From: Tetracentron sinense
Taxonomy: Eukaryota > Streptophyta > Magnoliopsida > Trochodendrales > Trochodendraceae
Direction: 5' to 3'
Assembly (NCBI GenBank): GCA_015143295.1
Contig: CM026573.1
Span: 8,337,934-8,401,933, forward strand
Length of the DNA: 64,000 bases
Shown: one piece after another, positions 23,777 through 34,559 of the stretch
Numbering within the stretch: the stretch's first letter is position 1
How the letters are laid out: each line of letters starts with the position of its first letter
Position numbers and translations under genes: made by a program
Notes under the pieces: generated by a model
Databases searched by the model: none
The model's input: only the letters and a program-made list of their open reading frames with translations
Told to the model about the DNA's origin: nothing

Positions 23777-25259
23777 TCTTCTACTAATAAAAGTATAAGG
23801 AGTATTAACTATTTTCCTATATAGTATTATGTGGGACCCATGAGACCCACTATTACATATTAAATATTTATTTTACTATTTTTATGGATAAATACTCTCT
23901 ATTAGTTGAGAGTTAGTAGGATTTATTATTATACTAATCTAATGTGGGACCCATGAGACCCACTATTACGTATTAAATATCTATTTTTACTATTTTTATG
24001 GATAAATACTCTTTATTAGTTGAGATTTAGCAAGACTTATTAAAATTATACTAATCTAATATATGGGATCCATGAGACCCACTATTATGTATTAAATCTC
24101 TAATTTGCTATTTTTTTTTATGAATCCTCATGGGTATTGCATGAAAAGTATTGGTATACATCTCACAAGAACATGCATTATGTAAAGTATAAGAATCTCA
24201 CACGTACACAAATTTATAGGAGTCAAGGTGATGATATGATATATCCACACGTTCTTTTGCACTTTGATTATGTGATTACGCATTGAATTATGATACGAAT
24301 TAAGTATAGGTGATATTATGTTATTAGTTAGACTGTCTAACTGTTAAGTATTTTCAATATTCAGTCGACCTCTTATTGCCAACAGGTATAGAGTAAGAGC
24401 CGGTTGTCGAGCCTTGGGTAGAGAAGAGTTACAGAAAAGAGGAATCAAGTGATCGATTCACCAAGGGAGTTCGGGACTTCTACTATTTCCCCTATTACTA
24501 GCCTTGTTTCCTTTAAGGGCTGTAATCAAATTATAAATTTTGGTTTTTTTAAGTTGCAAATATAATTGACGGAAAGCAGTTAAAGTGATTATTGCTTTTT
24601 GGAGATCATTTTGTGTGTGCAACCCGGCACACAAATCTTGTGTGCCCCTTACCAAACAACGCCACGTGTCCCTAAAGATCCACCTAAAGCTTAAGTGAGA
24701 TTGATGCGGTCAAACCTCTATTTACTCCGTTTCTTATCTAATAATGAAAAAAGAAACTCTTTTAAAGGAGTCAAGACTAAAGTGAGAAGGATTCTAATCT
24801 TCTCATTTTTCTTGCCTAATTAATCCGCGTTATCGGTTGTTAGGAGGTATTTCTTGACAGCACAAGGAGATTAGTCATAGTCTTAAGCTCCGGACACCCC
24901 ATGTTTACCAAACAAAAAAAATGTAATCTAAGATTTTTTTTTTATATGGTTCATTAATGTCAGCATGTGCATTTTGTTATTAGTTATTAGAATGGAATAT
25001 CTCTTTACTTTGATGATTCATCGTGCCAGTGTTAGAAACTCAAAAGGATGCAGTTTGCTAAATTGGTAAAGTCCTGGTCTCCCAAAAAAAAGTATTTACG
25101 AAGAAAATAAATATACTTTTTTTAAATAATATGTTATTTTTAATCTCATAAAATAAATATCATAAAGTTATAAATTATTATAATATTAATTTTGTTTTTA
25201 TTATATAATATTTTCATTAATAAAAATTAATACGTGCAAAGCACGTGCACCTTTACTAG
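23777..25259 (+). mobile_element. Non-autonomous Helitron (~1.48 kb)
   Basis: The 5' end is A|tcttctactaat, the 3' end ctag|T at 25256-25259. Upstream of the 3' end is a hairpin, acgtgc-aaa-gcacgt (25231-25245). TC at the 5' end, hairpin plus CTRR at the 3' end and insertion between A and T define Helitrons. There is no Rep/helicase ORF. The interior contains a ~115-bp tandem repeat and, around 24370-24650, sequence of unknown origin that may be captured host DNA. Confidence 0.75.
23829..24115. repeat. ~115-bp tandem repeat inside the Helitron
   Basis: Three units begin gtgggacccatgagacccac (23830, 23943, and a variant near 24062) and continue tattacatattaaat. Spacing is 113 and 119 bases. 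Confidence 0.8.
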
Positions 25260-25273
25260 TATATCTATATATA

Positions 25274-25870
25274 CTCGCAGATACTCGTGCGATGCACCGG
25301 GTGCACAAAAAAAAATTAAGAGAAAAAATAATAATTAAAAGGAACCTAAATAAAATAACTTTTAATTATTAGTAAAACCATTAATAGAGGTTTTGGTACT
25401 CCCCCACGATTTTTTATGGCTTATTGCAATTCATCTTCTTTTATATTAAAATATCCTTACTAGGGCAATAAAAAGCCCAATAAGATCAGTTGGGAGAGGA
25501 AAAGGTGGGAAAAGACATCGTTGGGGAGAGAGGGGGGGTCTTGTTGGGACTTGGAGTGGGGGAGAGGAGGTCATCGTAGGGAGAGAGTTAATAATGGAGA
25601 GAGAATATGGGGAGTTAATAGTAGAGGTTGTTTATGAATCGGTTGGAACTTGGATATAAGAATTGAGAGAGAAAAGGGGGAGTTAATAAAGAGAGTTTAT
25701 GAATCGGTTGAGACTTGGTGGAGAGATAAGAATGGAGAGAGAAGCAGGGGGAGTTAAGAGATGGTATTTATATCTCCCATCAAGTGATGATGTGGCATCA
25801 CAAATCTTAGAATGGAAATCAAAGAGGGATGCCATATAGGCATCCTAATTTCTTTAGTAGATAGTATAGA
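25274..25870 (-). mobile_element. Non-autonomous Helitron, minus strand (~0.6 kb)
   Basis: On minus it starts tctatactatctactaaa at 25870, next to a T on plus. It ends with gtgc-atc-gcac (hairpin) and cgag, a one-base variant of the usual CTAG. It lies only 14 bases from the Helitron at 23777-25259, in opposite orientation. The interior is GA-rich and has no ORF. Confidence 0.65.
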
Positions 25871-25878
25871 TATGGGAA

Positions 25879-25917
<39 letters not shown>

Positions 25918-25985
25918 AGTCTGTTATTACGTGCGTTAGGGTGTTATCCCGGGTTTAGTCCCACATCGGTTGGTAAATGTGGGAC
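25871..25985. repeat. (GA)n microsatellite and flank
   Basis: An uninterrupted ag run of about 16 units at 25881-25912, followed by unique-looking sequence. Confidence 0.8.
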
Positions 25986-26140
25986 TGAATTCGGAGAAAC
26001 TGAAGCACTATACATCATTCAATTGAAACAAAATTTGAAAACAAAAACCTAACAAAGTATTTTATCGACCAGAAAACAAAGAGTGAATGGAAGACAATGA
26101 GCATGCCCAAGTCGCAAGATAGAATTACATTTTAACATTA
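25986..26140. repeat. Copy of the VDAC 3' flanking sequence
   Basis: Similar over about 150 bases, same orientation, to 42236-42400, which lies 200-350 bases downstream of the VDAC stop codon. Shared words are aacaaagtattttatc, agtgaatgg and aatgagcatgcccaag. No VDAC exon is present nearby. From here to 27136 no gene is visible. Confidence 0.6.
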
Positions 26141-27136
26141 AAGAACATATATACTTTATAAAAAGTTGGGACACTTGATTGGCCTAATGCCTTTAACCTA
26201 TCAACCACGATTGTAACTTTAAGGGGCTCTCTCTAGGATGGGCTGTATTAATCATAGCAATTTAATTTTATCCATTGTGAAAATTCAAATGACATATATG
26301 AAATGTGGTCAGTGTAATTCTTACACTTTAATTATAGTTAAAAGAAATGAAAAAAAAAATAGAGAGGTTGTCTCTAGCTAAATCCAAATCCAAACAGGAG
26401 AGTCCGGATCATTTGTGGTGTCTATACAAGGATATTTTGAGAAACAAACATCAATCCGTGATAGAAATAGAAATCCTCAACTTTCTTGTGGGCTGTTAAA
26501 AGACATTCTCATGTAATTCTTACACTTCATTAATTTATATAGATATAATATTCATCAAATATTAATAAGAGTTTAAATGTAAACAGGATTTCTGGTTCAA
26601 GAGATAATGGAGATCTCTCAAAATATGCAGTGAGAGGAGCATTTCAGGAATCACATAAAAATATATGCTTAATGAAAATATATACCTTTCTTTTAATTTT
26701 ACCTCTATCATAAGGCATATTTTTGCAGTTCCAGTTCTCTCTTGAACTAGAGCTCTTATTTAATTATATTAAACCTCTATTAATAACAATCCAATAGAAT
26801 GTATTTATAATATAATTATATCTAATAGTAATACGAGAAAGCTTCTTCACACATGAGCTTTCAAAGAACCAAACTCAGTAAACTTTGTGGTAATATGTTT
26901 GTATGTGGTAGGGCTTTGGTAAACAGTAACTAATTAGTTTGCTCAACAAATTCAGTAAACTTTGTGGTAATGTGTAATTTACAATAAGAACAAAAAATGT
27001 TCAACAAAGTGACAAGGTATTGATACAAAAAAATAAAAAAATAAACAAATACTTACTTAGCGGTGCAGAAACAAAGTTTCGTTGGATGTCGCATTGCCCA
27101 ATTTTCACAACCCAAACTCAACAAATTCAGTAAACT

Positions 27137-27355
27137 TTATCCAGCAACCTCATTCAAACCTGAGCACCATTTTTTCCATTCCACTTGTTTCTGCTGTAAG
27201 CGAGTTAAAACAATGGGTAATACAAGAGTTGGATTCTTCTGCAATGCATCCACCACATCCAGCCCGTAATCACCATATATTTGCTCGATGCACTGTAGAT
27301 AAATGTCTACAAAAGGAAAGAAAAATAAAATGTGGTCATCATTCATCAAAGATGG

Positions 27356-27409
<54 letters not shown>

Positions 27410-29309
27410 AACCTGCAAAATGTTTCTCTTCGATACGCATTGGACTGTCCGGTGTGAATGGGTTATCTTTGATCTTGTCCAACAATTCTTCTACATGCTT
27501 AATAGTTCCTTTCACACGTTCTAACACCATGTCCACTTCATACCTGGAATCATGAAATAGTGAATAACATCACCAATTGCCAAGAGGCCAAGACAAAGAA
27601 CTCATGCAGAATCACAGTTATCAAGTTCTGTTACAGATCAAAATACTGGAAAGTATTTCAAGCAATCAATTTGCCTTTAGAAGAATAAGATAGAAAGAAA
27701 TCACTGAGTAGTATTATCAGATGAAAGACTCTTTTACATGGTTAAAATTGCACAACCATCAAACTCATTTTCCCCAATTTTCTTATTGCTAGCTATACAT
27801 GGATATGAAAGAACCATGGAACTAAATAGTACTGAAAAAAAGGGCCATGTAGTACTCATATCACACAAATTAGCAAGGAGATAGAAAAAAATATAAATGC
27901 TGAAAATCTCGAAAAAGTATTCTACCTTGCATCTTCCAATTCATCCATGTATTCTTCATACTGGTCTTTGCACATGTGTTTCCTTTCTGACGTCACAAAT
28001 CCCTGATTATCATCCAATACTAAAGCACCAAGCTCTATTCTCTGCTTATCCTTTTTGGGGCGCTTCCTATGCTCATGGTCCACTTTCATAAATGCTTTTC
28101 CATGGTCAGGATCAAGTACATCGACATGTGAAGTAATAGTTCTCCCCCTCTGCAGGCAACATTACATATAAGATTCGGTCTATGGGTACTCCCAAACAGG
28201 GGCGGAGCTAGGAATTTTTCATTGGGGGGGGGGCAAAATACATGTGTAAAAAACTAATTGAACTGAGGGTATGGGGCATTGCTCCCAAGAAAAAAAATTT
28301 GGGGGGCCACAAGTATACTAAAAAAATTTCAGGGACCCACTATTTCAAACCACAACAAGGAGGATTTACAAAAAACTTGGGGGGCCATGGCCCCCCTCGC
28401 CCCAGCTCCCAAATATACTCCCTAATCCTAACCGTTTAAAACTAACCACTAACCGTTTATATAAACAGGTGGTCAGCTTGCTGATCAATAAAAGTTCACA
28501 AGAAACTCTCGAAAGAAATAAAACAGGGAAAATAAAAACCTTGGCAGAAGAATTCCTTCCACATGGGACATGCTGCCATGGGTCTGTTGAAGATGGATCG
28601 GGTAGAAAATGCAGGAACTCCTCAAACAAGTCCGGATGGTCACAGAAAAGAGCAGAAACCTTCAAAGAGAAGAACGAAATTAAGCTCAGAGAAACAATAA
28701 ACAAAGTGGCTTGACAAAAAAACATTAATGGATGCAAATATACCTGTTGGCCGACTTCAGCGATGGGGGTGTTCTCCTTTCCACACTTACACAAGATTAA
28801 TAAGAAAGATTTATAAACATGATCATCACCTTGAAACGTCTGGATGCAAAAACCCATTAATTAGAAACACTAGAAAGCAAAATTGGTTCCTCAAAAATCA
28901 ACAATGTGTTAGAATTATCACCTCCTTAACCTTTTTGAAAAACTCCACAGATTCAACATCAAAGGATTTCATCGATGGGGGTTGAGGAATGGTGATCTCA
29001 TATCCATAGGGCAAGAAGACATTGAAGCCTGAAATAAGCTCCCCATGTCCTCCCAATAAAACCTCCACCTTAGCTATGAAATCTGCATACTTGATTCTGC
29101 AGGCAACATAACATGTATCAGTAAAGCAACAAAACCCTACAAACGTTAACAAAAAAAAAAAAAAACAAAGTGAAGTGAAGATCAAACATTTTTGCATTGA
29201 AATATGTGACGAGTTGAAGAAACTGCTTGTAATTCTCCGTTTTATCCCGAAATCTGCACTTCATGTTCTTTAGATAGGCACACGAATCACGAAGAGTTTG
29301 TTTCTCCAT
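27137..29309 (-). CDS. Compact SIN3-like protein (PAH1-PAH2-partial HID)
   Basis: SIN3 proteins are scaffolds of histone-deacetylase co-repressors: PAH domains bind transcription factors and the HID binds the deacetylase. Exons on minus are 29309-29188, 29096-28922, 28839-28744, 28659-28540, 28149-27926, 27543-27413 and 27306-27137, all GT-AG. Phases join to 1038 nt, 345 residues, without an internal stop. PAH1 spans about residues 5-80 (YLKNMKCRFRDKTENYKQFL ... ISGFNVFLPYGYEI). PAH2 is about 90-152 (FQGDDHVYKSFL ... FEEFLHFLPD). Then comes a piece of the HID (KDQYEEYMDELEDARYEVDM ... CIEQIYGDYGLDV ... LTRLQQKQVEW), ending in a stop shortly after. Full plant SIN3-like proteins are about 1300 residues with a third PAH and a longer HID; both are absent. 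Either a functional short paralogue or a decayed one with intact frame. Confidence 0.75.
27355..27406. repeat. (TA)n(GA)n microsatellite in SIN3-like intron 6
   Basis: About 8 ta units then about 17 ga units inside an intron of only 106 bases (27307-27412), adjacent to the donor side on minus. Likely length-polymorphic. Confidence 0.85.
28197..28405. mobile_element. hAT-type non-autonomous element in SIN3-like intron 4
   Basis: The ends caggggcggag / ctcgccccag are inverted repeats with one mismatch. The flanks are an exact 8-bp duplication, ctcccaaa (28189-28196 and 28406-28413), the hAT signature. The same caggggcggagctag-type end occurs at 33634 and 39217. Confidence 0.8.
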
Positions 29310-29469
29310 ATCTACTCTTCAGATGATCAAAACAAAAGTTTTAATTTCCGACTGTTTTCTCCAAATATGTAACAAAACAATATAAATTTATATCTCCAAA
29401 CGTAGCTCCCAAATTAGAAAGAAAGAGAGCCAGGAGATAGTAATCTACTTCAAATGGGACTAGGACTCC

Positions 29470-29650
29470 GAAGAATCATGATTCTCTCCAGTTGTAACCG
29501 GACTCGGGGAAGTCCGGTTACGCCACTGATGCTGCCATGTGTCTCTTTTTGAACCTTACCCACGGTTAAGGGGTGTCAAAGGAGACACGTGGCCACCTCT
29601 ATGGGTGACAACTGGATTTGCCAAATCCAGTTATCACTGTAAATGATTTG
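29470..29650. mobile_element. Short foldback MITE of the gttaagattcac family
   Basis: Arms ccatgtgtctctttttgaac and ggtgtcaaaggagacacgtgg pair, and outer arms ccagttgtaaccgga / tggatttgccaaatccag are partly complementary. It is a deletion derivative of the longer elements at 57605 and 57985. It lies upstream of the SIN3-like gene. Confidence 0.55.
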
Positions 29651-29835
29651 GCTCCCGGCGACGGGGGTGTTCTCCTTTCCACGCTTATACGAGATAGGCA
29701 AGGGAATCGGTAAGGGTTTTCTGATTCTCAGTCTCTACTCTTCCTATCTGTGTATCTAATAATCAAAACGCTAAAAGAATTTATAACCGTCATTCATTCT
29801 CTCTCTCTCTCTTTTTCTCTCTCTCTCTCTCTCTA

Positions 29836-29870
29836 CTAGCAAAGACCTCATGCGATGCACGGGATAATAA
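29836..29870 (-). mobile_element. Helitron 3' terminus, minus strand
   Basis: On minus the sequence runs cgtgcatcgcatg (hairpin with one wobble pair), then about a dozen bases to ctag, with the target A at 29835. The 5' end was not located, so only the terminus is annotated. From 29870 to 30400 the DNA is AT-rich with no gene. Confidence 0.5.
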
Positions 29871-30399
29871 GTCAGTAACAAATAATATTTAAAAGGTTAG
29901 AATATAAAATAGTTATATGCGAGTAAAAGTTGAAGACATTACTTTGATGAATTTCAAGTTGATGATAGATGCAAATTCAATCATAATAAAAAACAATTGA
30001 GAAAAAAATAATTCCAATTTTTTTTCCTGCAAGTATATATACACATAAAGAGCGAAATCCGCAAGAAGCAAGCTTCCCTTTGTATTTGCTCAACAAATTT
30101 CCTATTGATTAAATTTTGAGCTAAACGTAGCTTATTCTTTCTAAATAGGCGAACTTGCTTACATTTAGTAAACCTTTCAAACATCAAACAAAGCTCCAAA
30201 TTTACATTGATGTTACCTAGCGCTACTTTTTCATGAACCTTCATTCTGCAATATATTATTTCAAATTACGTTAGAGGACTTTAAAGTTCTTAAATAATTT
30301 AAACTAAGTCAATAATTATTTATTTATTATATCCAGGTTAAAAATGTTTCTTATTTTATTTATAGTTTATTTATTTCCTGTGGTTAATAAGTGGTCTAG

Positions 30400-31620
30400 T
30401 AAGAGCATCAATTAAATTGATTAACAATGTTTAACGGTGGTTAACAATGCTTAATTATGGTTAAGATTCACTAACCCTAAGGGTTAAAGCAATTAACAAT
30501 ATTTTAAAAGGAAAAACTTATAATTAACAATGGTTAAAATTCACAAACCCTTTGGGTTTACTATTTTATCTATGGTTAAGATTAACTAATCCCTAGGATT
30601 AAAGAGTTTAACCCTTAGAGTTTTAGAAGAAGGTTAGACTCACCATTGAAGGGAACCTGTTAAATCTATTAACTATGGTTAAGTTTTATTAACCCTTAGG
30701 TCTTAAAAAATTAACAATATTTTAAAAGGACATCAATTAATAGTGGGGTTAAGGAGTTTAACCTTAGAGTTTTAGAAGAATGCGAGACTCACCATTGATT
30801 AACAAAACCGGTTAACTATGTTAACTGTGGTTAAGATTCACTAACCCTGTTTTTTAAAGAAATAAAGAATATTTTAAAAGGAAAAATTTAATTAACAGTG
30901 GTTAAAATTCACAAACCATTTGGGTTAACTATGAGTTTAACCCTTAGAGTTTTAGAAGAAGGCTAGACTCACCATTGAAGGGAACCTGTTAAATCTATTA
31001 ACTATGGTTAAGTTTCATTAACCCTTAGGTCTTAAAAAATTTACAATATTGTAAAAGGACATCAATTAATTAGATTAATAGTGGAGTTAAGGAGTTAAAC
31101 CTTAAGGTTTTAGAAGAAGGCTACACTCACCATTGATTAACAAAATCAGTTAACTCTGTTAACTTTGGTTAAGATTCACTAACCCTTGTTGCTAAGCAAT
31201 AAACAATATTTTAAAAGGAAAAATTTAATTAATAGTGGTTAAAATTCACAAACCTTTCAGGTTAACTATTTTAGCTATGGTTAAGATTATCTAATCCATT
31301 GGGTTAAAGATATTAACCCTTTAGAAGAAGGCTAGACTCACAATTGAAAGGAACTAGTTAACTCTATTAACTATGGTTAAGATTCACTAACCCTTAGGGT
31401 TAAAGAAATTAACAAAATTTTAAAAGGACATCAATTAATTTGATTAACAATTAAAATTCAAAAACCCTTTGGGTTAACTATAGTTAAGATTAACTAATCT
31501 TTAGGGTTAAAGAGTTTAACCCTTTAGAGTTTTAGAAGAAGGCTAGACTCACCACCGAAGGAAACCGGTTAACAATCTTAACTACAGTTAAAATTTAATA
31601 ACCCTTAGGACTAAAGAAAA
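30400..31620. repeat. Tandem array, ~325-bp period, of gttaagattcactaaccc words
   Basis: A long unit is seen at about 30626 and again at about 30951, with a third diverged unit from about 31321. Each has agaaggctagactcaccatt, ggttaactatggttaagatt and ttttaaaaggacatcaatta in the same order. Each also contains shorter internal repeats of ctatggttaagattcactaa. The subrepeat words equal the arms of the foldback MITEs elsewhere in the window. The array seems to have grown by amplification of MITE termini. Confidence 0.75.
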
Positions 31621-32745
31621 TAACATACGTATAGGAAACATTTTTTTTTTGTTCAATCGTCTTCTCCATGAGGGTTTTGCGGGAAGGAGATGATAGCAAT
31701 GTGTTCCAGAAATTAAAATGCACCAAGCTAAAATTTAGAAAGAGAAAGATTAGAGTAGTACATCCTGGAAATTGCAACTTAACTGGGTTTTTCAAATTAA
31801 AAACTAACAATAGATGAGTTCAATCCCGGAAAAAAGAAAAACAAAACGAACAACAGAGACAGTCGAGGAATCGTAGATAGGTTTGAGAGATGATTTTGAG
31901 ATCGAGATTTCTGATTGAGAAACTCAGCTTTTGGAGAAGATCGATTGTCAGGATTTTGAATTAGGGATTTCTCTTTATTTTGTTTGTGTTCTTTGTTGAA
32001 TTGAATTGCAGGTATCGAATTTGGAATTAAGAACCTTTAATGAAGATTGGTAAAATTTCAGATATTAAAAATAATTGAAACTACTAACATGAATGAAATT
32101 TCAGATTAATAGAAAAAATTTCAGATGTTAAAAATAAAGGAAACTAACCTGATTTGATCAACCTAGAACCTTGATTCAGATAAATTTACAAATATGTCCT
32201 GCAAAAGATGAAGAATGAATGAGAATGATGAAAAATCAATCTCAAATATCCCAAAGAATGTAGATTGGAAGAGATAGAGCGAGAGGTGATAAAACAGAGA
32301 CAATACTCTGGGAAGAGTTTTTGAGTTTGGATGAGAGTCATATTTCTTTCTTTATATACTTTGACAAATTTAGTGAGTACGGAAAACAGAGTTGTAATGT
32401 GAGAAGAAGAGTTCGGGAACTGTTCACAAAGCCCGGGATTTCAACAATTTGATAATTTTATAAGGGAAAATAATACCTACTCGGTTGGTGACGCGAGGAG
32501 GGGCGTCTTGGCTCCCATTTTCTTGCCATGTGTCTCTGTTCTAACCCCATTTAACTGTGGTTAAGATTCATCCACCCTTAGGGTTCACCCATCTACCCTT
32601 GGTTTTTAGAAAAATAAAATAAAATATTTTTAATTAAAGGGTTAAAAAACCTAACCTGAGTTAATAAGAGTTGAAGGGTCGACAATGTGAGAGTGAGTAC
32701 GGGGAACTATTTCTCTTTCCGATCCAATCACAGCCAAACGTGAAT

Positions 32746-33012
32746 GAACTCGGGGAGAGTTCAATCACACCCACTAATCAACACGTCTCTTTTAACCTCT
32801 ATTAATTGTGGTTATAATCGACTAACCCTTGTGTTCAATAATATAACCTAGAAATTAGAAAAAATATTTAAAAAATATGAACTCAAAGGGTTAAAAATTC
32901 TTAAATCATATAAATTTTCAAAAAACAAAGATAAGCTTATTGAATCTTAACCACATTTACAAGGGGTTAAACGGAACACGTGTTATTATGCGGATGTGAT
33001 TGAACTTTCCCT
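32746..33012. mobile_element. Foldback MITE, gttaagattcac family, in block A
   Basis: Left arm gagagttcaatcacaccc ... tctcttttaacctctattaa ... gtggttataatcgacta; right arm ttgaatcttaaccacattta ... ggggttaaacggaacacgtg ... atgtgattgaactttccc. The arms are complementary over more than 80 bases. Its counterpart in block B lies at about 38722-39014. Confidence 0.65.
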
Positions 33013-33054
33013 AAGTGAACTCACATTGACTATAATAAGATCTTTTAAAAGAGA

Positions 33055-33310
33055 TTAGCAGGTGACACGTGCGATGCACGTGAGAGCGAGGGGGAGAAGT
33101 TAACCACAGTTAATAAGAGTTAAAAGGGGCACGTGTTAACCCGTAGGTGCGATTGAACTCAATGTAATTCTATTATTTACGAAGAAGAAGATAGATGAGC
33201 AAGGATAGTTTGGGTATTAAAGTAAAGTATAAAATCAAGGTTTTGTTTTACATAAGGGTAGGTTGGGAAAAATCAGGCTACGCCTGCCTCTACCATTATA
33301 ATAGTAAAGA
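33055..33310 (-). mobile_element. 256-bp non-autonomous Helitron with proven insertion site
   Basis: On minus it starts tctttactattataatgg and ends with the perfect hairpin cacgtgc-atc-gcacgtg followed by gtcacctg and the terminal ctaa. On plus it sits between gaga and tatatgaaaa. Block B has the uninterrupted equivalent gagatatgtgaaaa at 39045-39058. The ends, A/T target and empty site therefore all agree. It carries no ORF, so it was moved by proteins from elsewhere. Confidence 0.9.
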
Positions 33311-33633
33311 TATATGAAAATTACTGTTTTAATTAGTATTATTTATTAATGTAAGACGTTTTGAGGAGCTCTAGGGTGAAGCTTACATGGGCTCCATGTG
33401 TATAAGTTCGCATGTTGTGTGTGTGTGTTTGCGTGGGTGGTCTGAGTATTCCCTTGTATTTGCCTTCATTGCGTTATGATTGAGTTTACCAAAAAAAAAT
33501 AAAAATTGTAAGACTCGGGATCTTATCCGGTTAGTATTGGCGAGGAGATCACCAACACTACTTTGAAGGTGTCACTACCTACCTTCTATACACGCCTACC
33601 AAGCATGTGTGCGTGTCTTGGTTAGTGTGCAAG

Positions 33634-34456
33634 CAAGGGCGGAACTAGAATGTTTTTTTGCAACAGTGAGGACTCAGGGGCATAGCCCCTGAATAAATTT
33701 TTTTTTTAGCGCCAAGTTCATAGGTCATAACCTCTATTTGTATCCGTTTATAAAGAATTTTTTATTTATTTTAAGTGTTTAGGGGGAGCTAGAGCCCCCG
33801 TCCTCCCCGGCTCCCCCCTCTCCCAGGCTTAGGGGTGGTTATTGAACAAAATGTTCATAAAATATTCGGTACTCGGCTCGTTAAAAGCTTGAGCTCATTC
33901 GTTTATTTAGTAAACGAGTCGAGCTCGAACACCATTTTCAAGCTCGTTTAATAAATGAGCCGAGCTTGAACACACCCCTACTCGGCTCGTTAAAAGCTCG
34001 GTTCGATTATGTGTATATATATAAACTTAATCATATATATATATATACTTAATCCATTTTGTTGGGTTGTGGGACATTTGTTTAGTTCCACATCAAGAAG
34101 AAACAAAGGTAAGATGCATTTGTCGGCCTTTAAAAAGATAAAGACCAGTGGAAGTAAAAAAAGACAATCTTAAGCTAAGCTAACACGCTATGTGTTCGAG
34201 CCAAACTTGATATGAGCTCGAGCCTCGAATGAATTCTATTCCAACTCAAGCTCGTTTTTGTTCGAACAGTAATACTTATGTTTGAACCGAACTCAAACAA
34301 TAGTAAAATTTAGCGAACCGAGCTTGAACACCTCACTACTTGACTTGATATCACCCCTACCTAGGCTACACCCCAATGAACACTATACAATTTTTATTTT
34401 TCAAAATTTCAGGGGGGCTTCAGCCTCCCCCCAGGCCTCATGTGGCTCTGCCCTTG
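33634..34456. mobile_element. hAT-type non-autonomous element, block A copy (823 bp)
   Basis: The ends caagggcggaactag / ctctgcccttg are inverted repeats. Flanks tgtgcaag (33626-33633) and tgtgcaaa (34457-34464) form an 8-bp target duplication. It carries a nested element. The same insertion is present in block B, so it predates the block duplication. Confidence 0.8.
33831..34358. mobile_element. agctcg-rich MITE nested in the hAT element, block A
   Basis: Ends aggggtggttattgaac / gatatcacccct are roughly inverted. The interior is rich in gctcgttaaaagctcg and gagccgagcttgaac. Flanks ccaggctt / cctaggct suggest a short target duplication. Relatives occur at 16119, 46440 and 60205. Confidence 0.6.
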
Positions 34457-34559
34457 TGTGCAAAGGGTTGTGTGGAGCCTTCAGAGTGGGTGCTGACGGT
34501 CTCCTCACCAGCACAACCTGAAGAAACCCAAGTCTTAATGTAATAATAGATTAGAAAAT

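Noticed and set aside
25050-25085. tRNA-like stretch (gtttgctaaattggtaaagtcctggtctccc)
   Set aside because: It cannot be folded into a full cloverleaf by eye and lies within a Helitron; at most a remnant.
30400-31620. CRISPR-like or telomere-like array
   Set aside because: Repeats are imperfect, of two period lengths and without unique spacers. The ccctaa words are not in (ccctaaa)n register.
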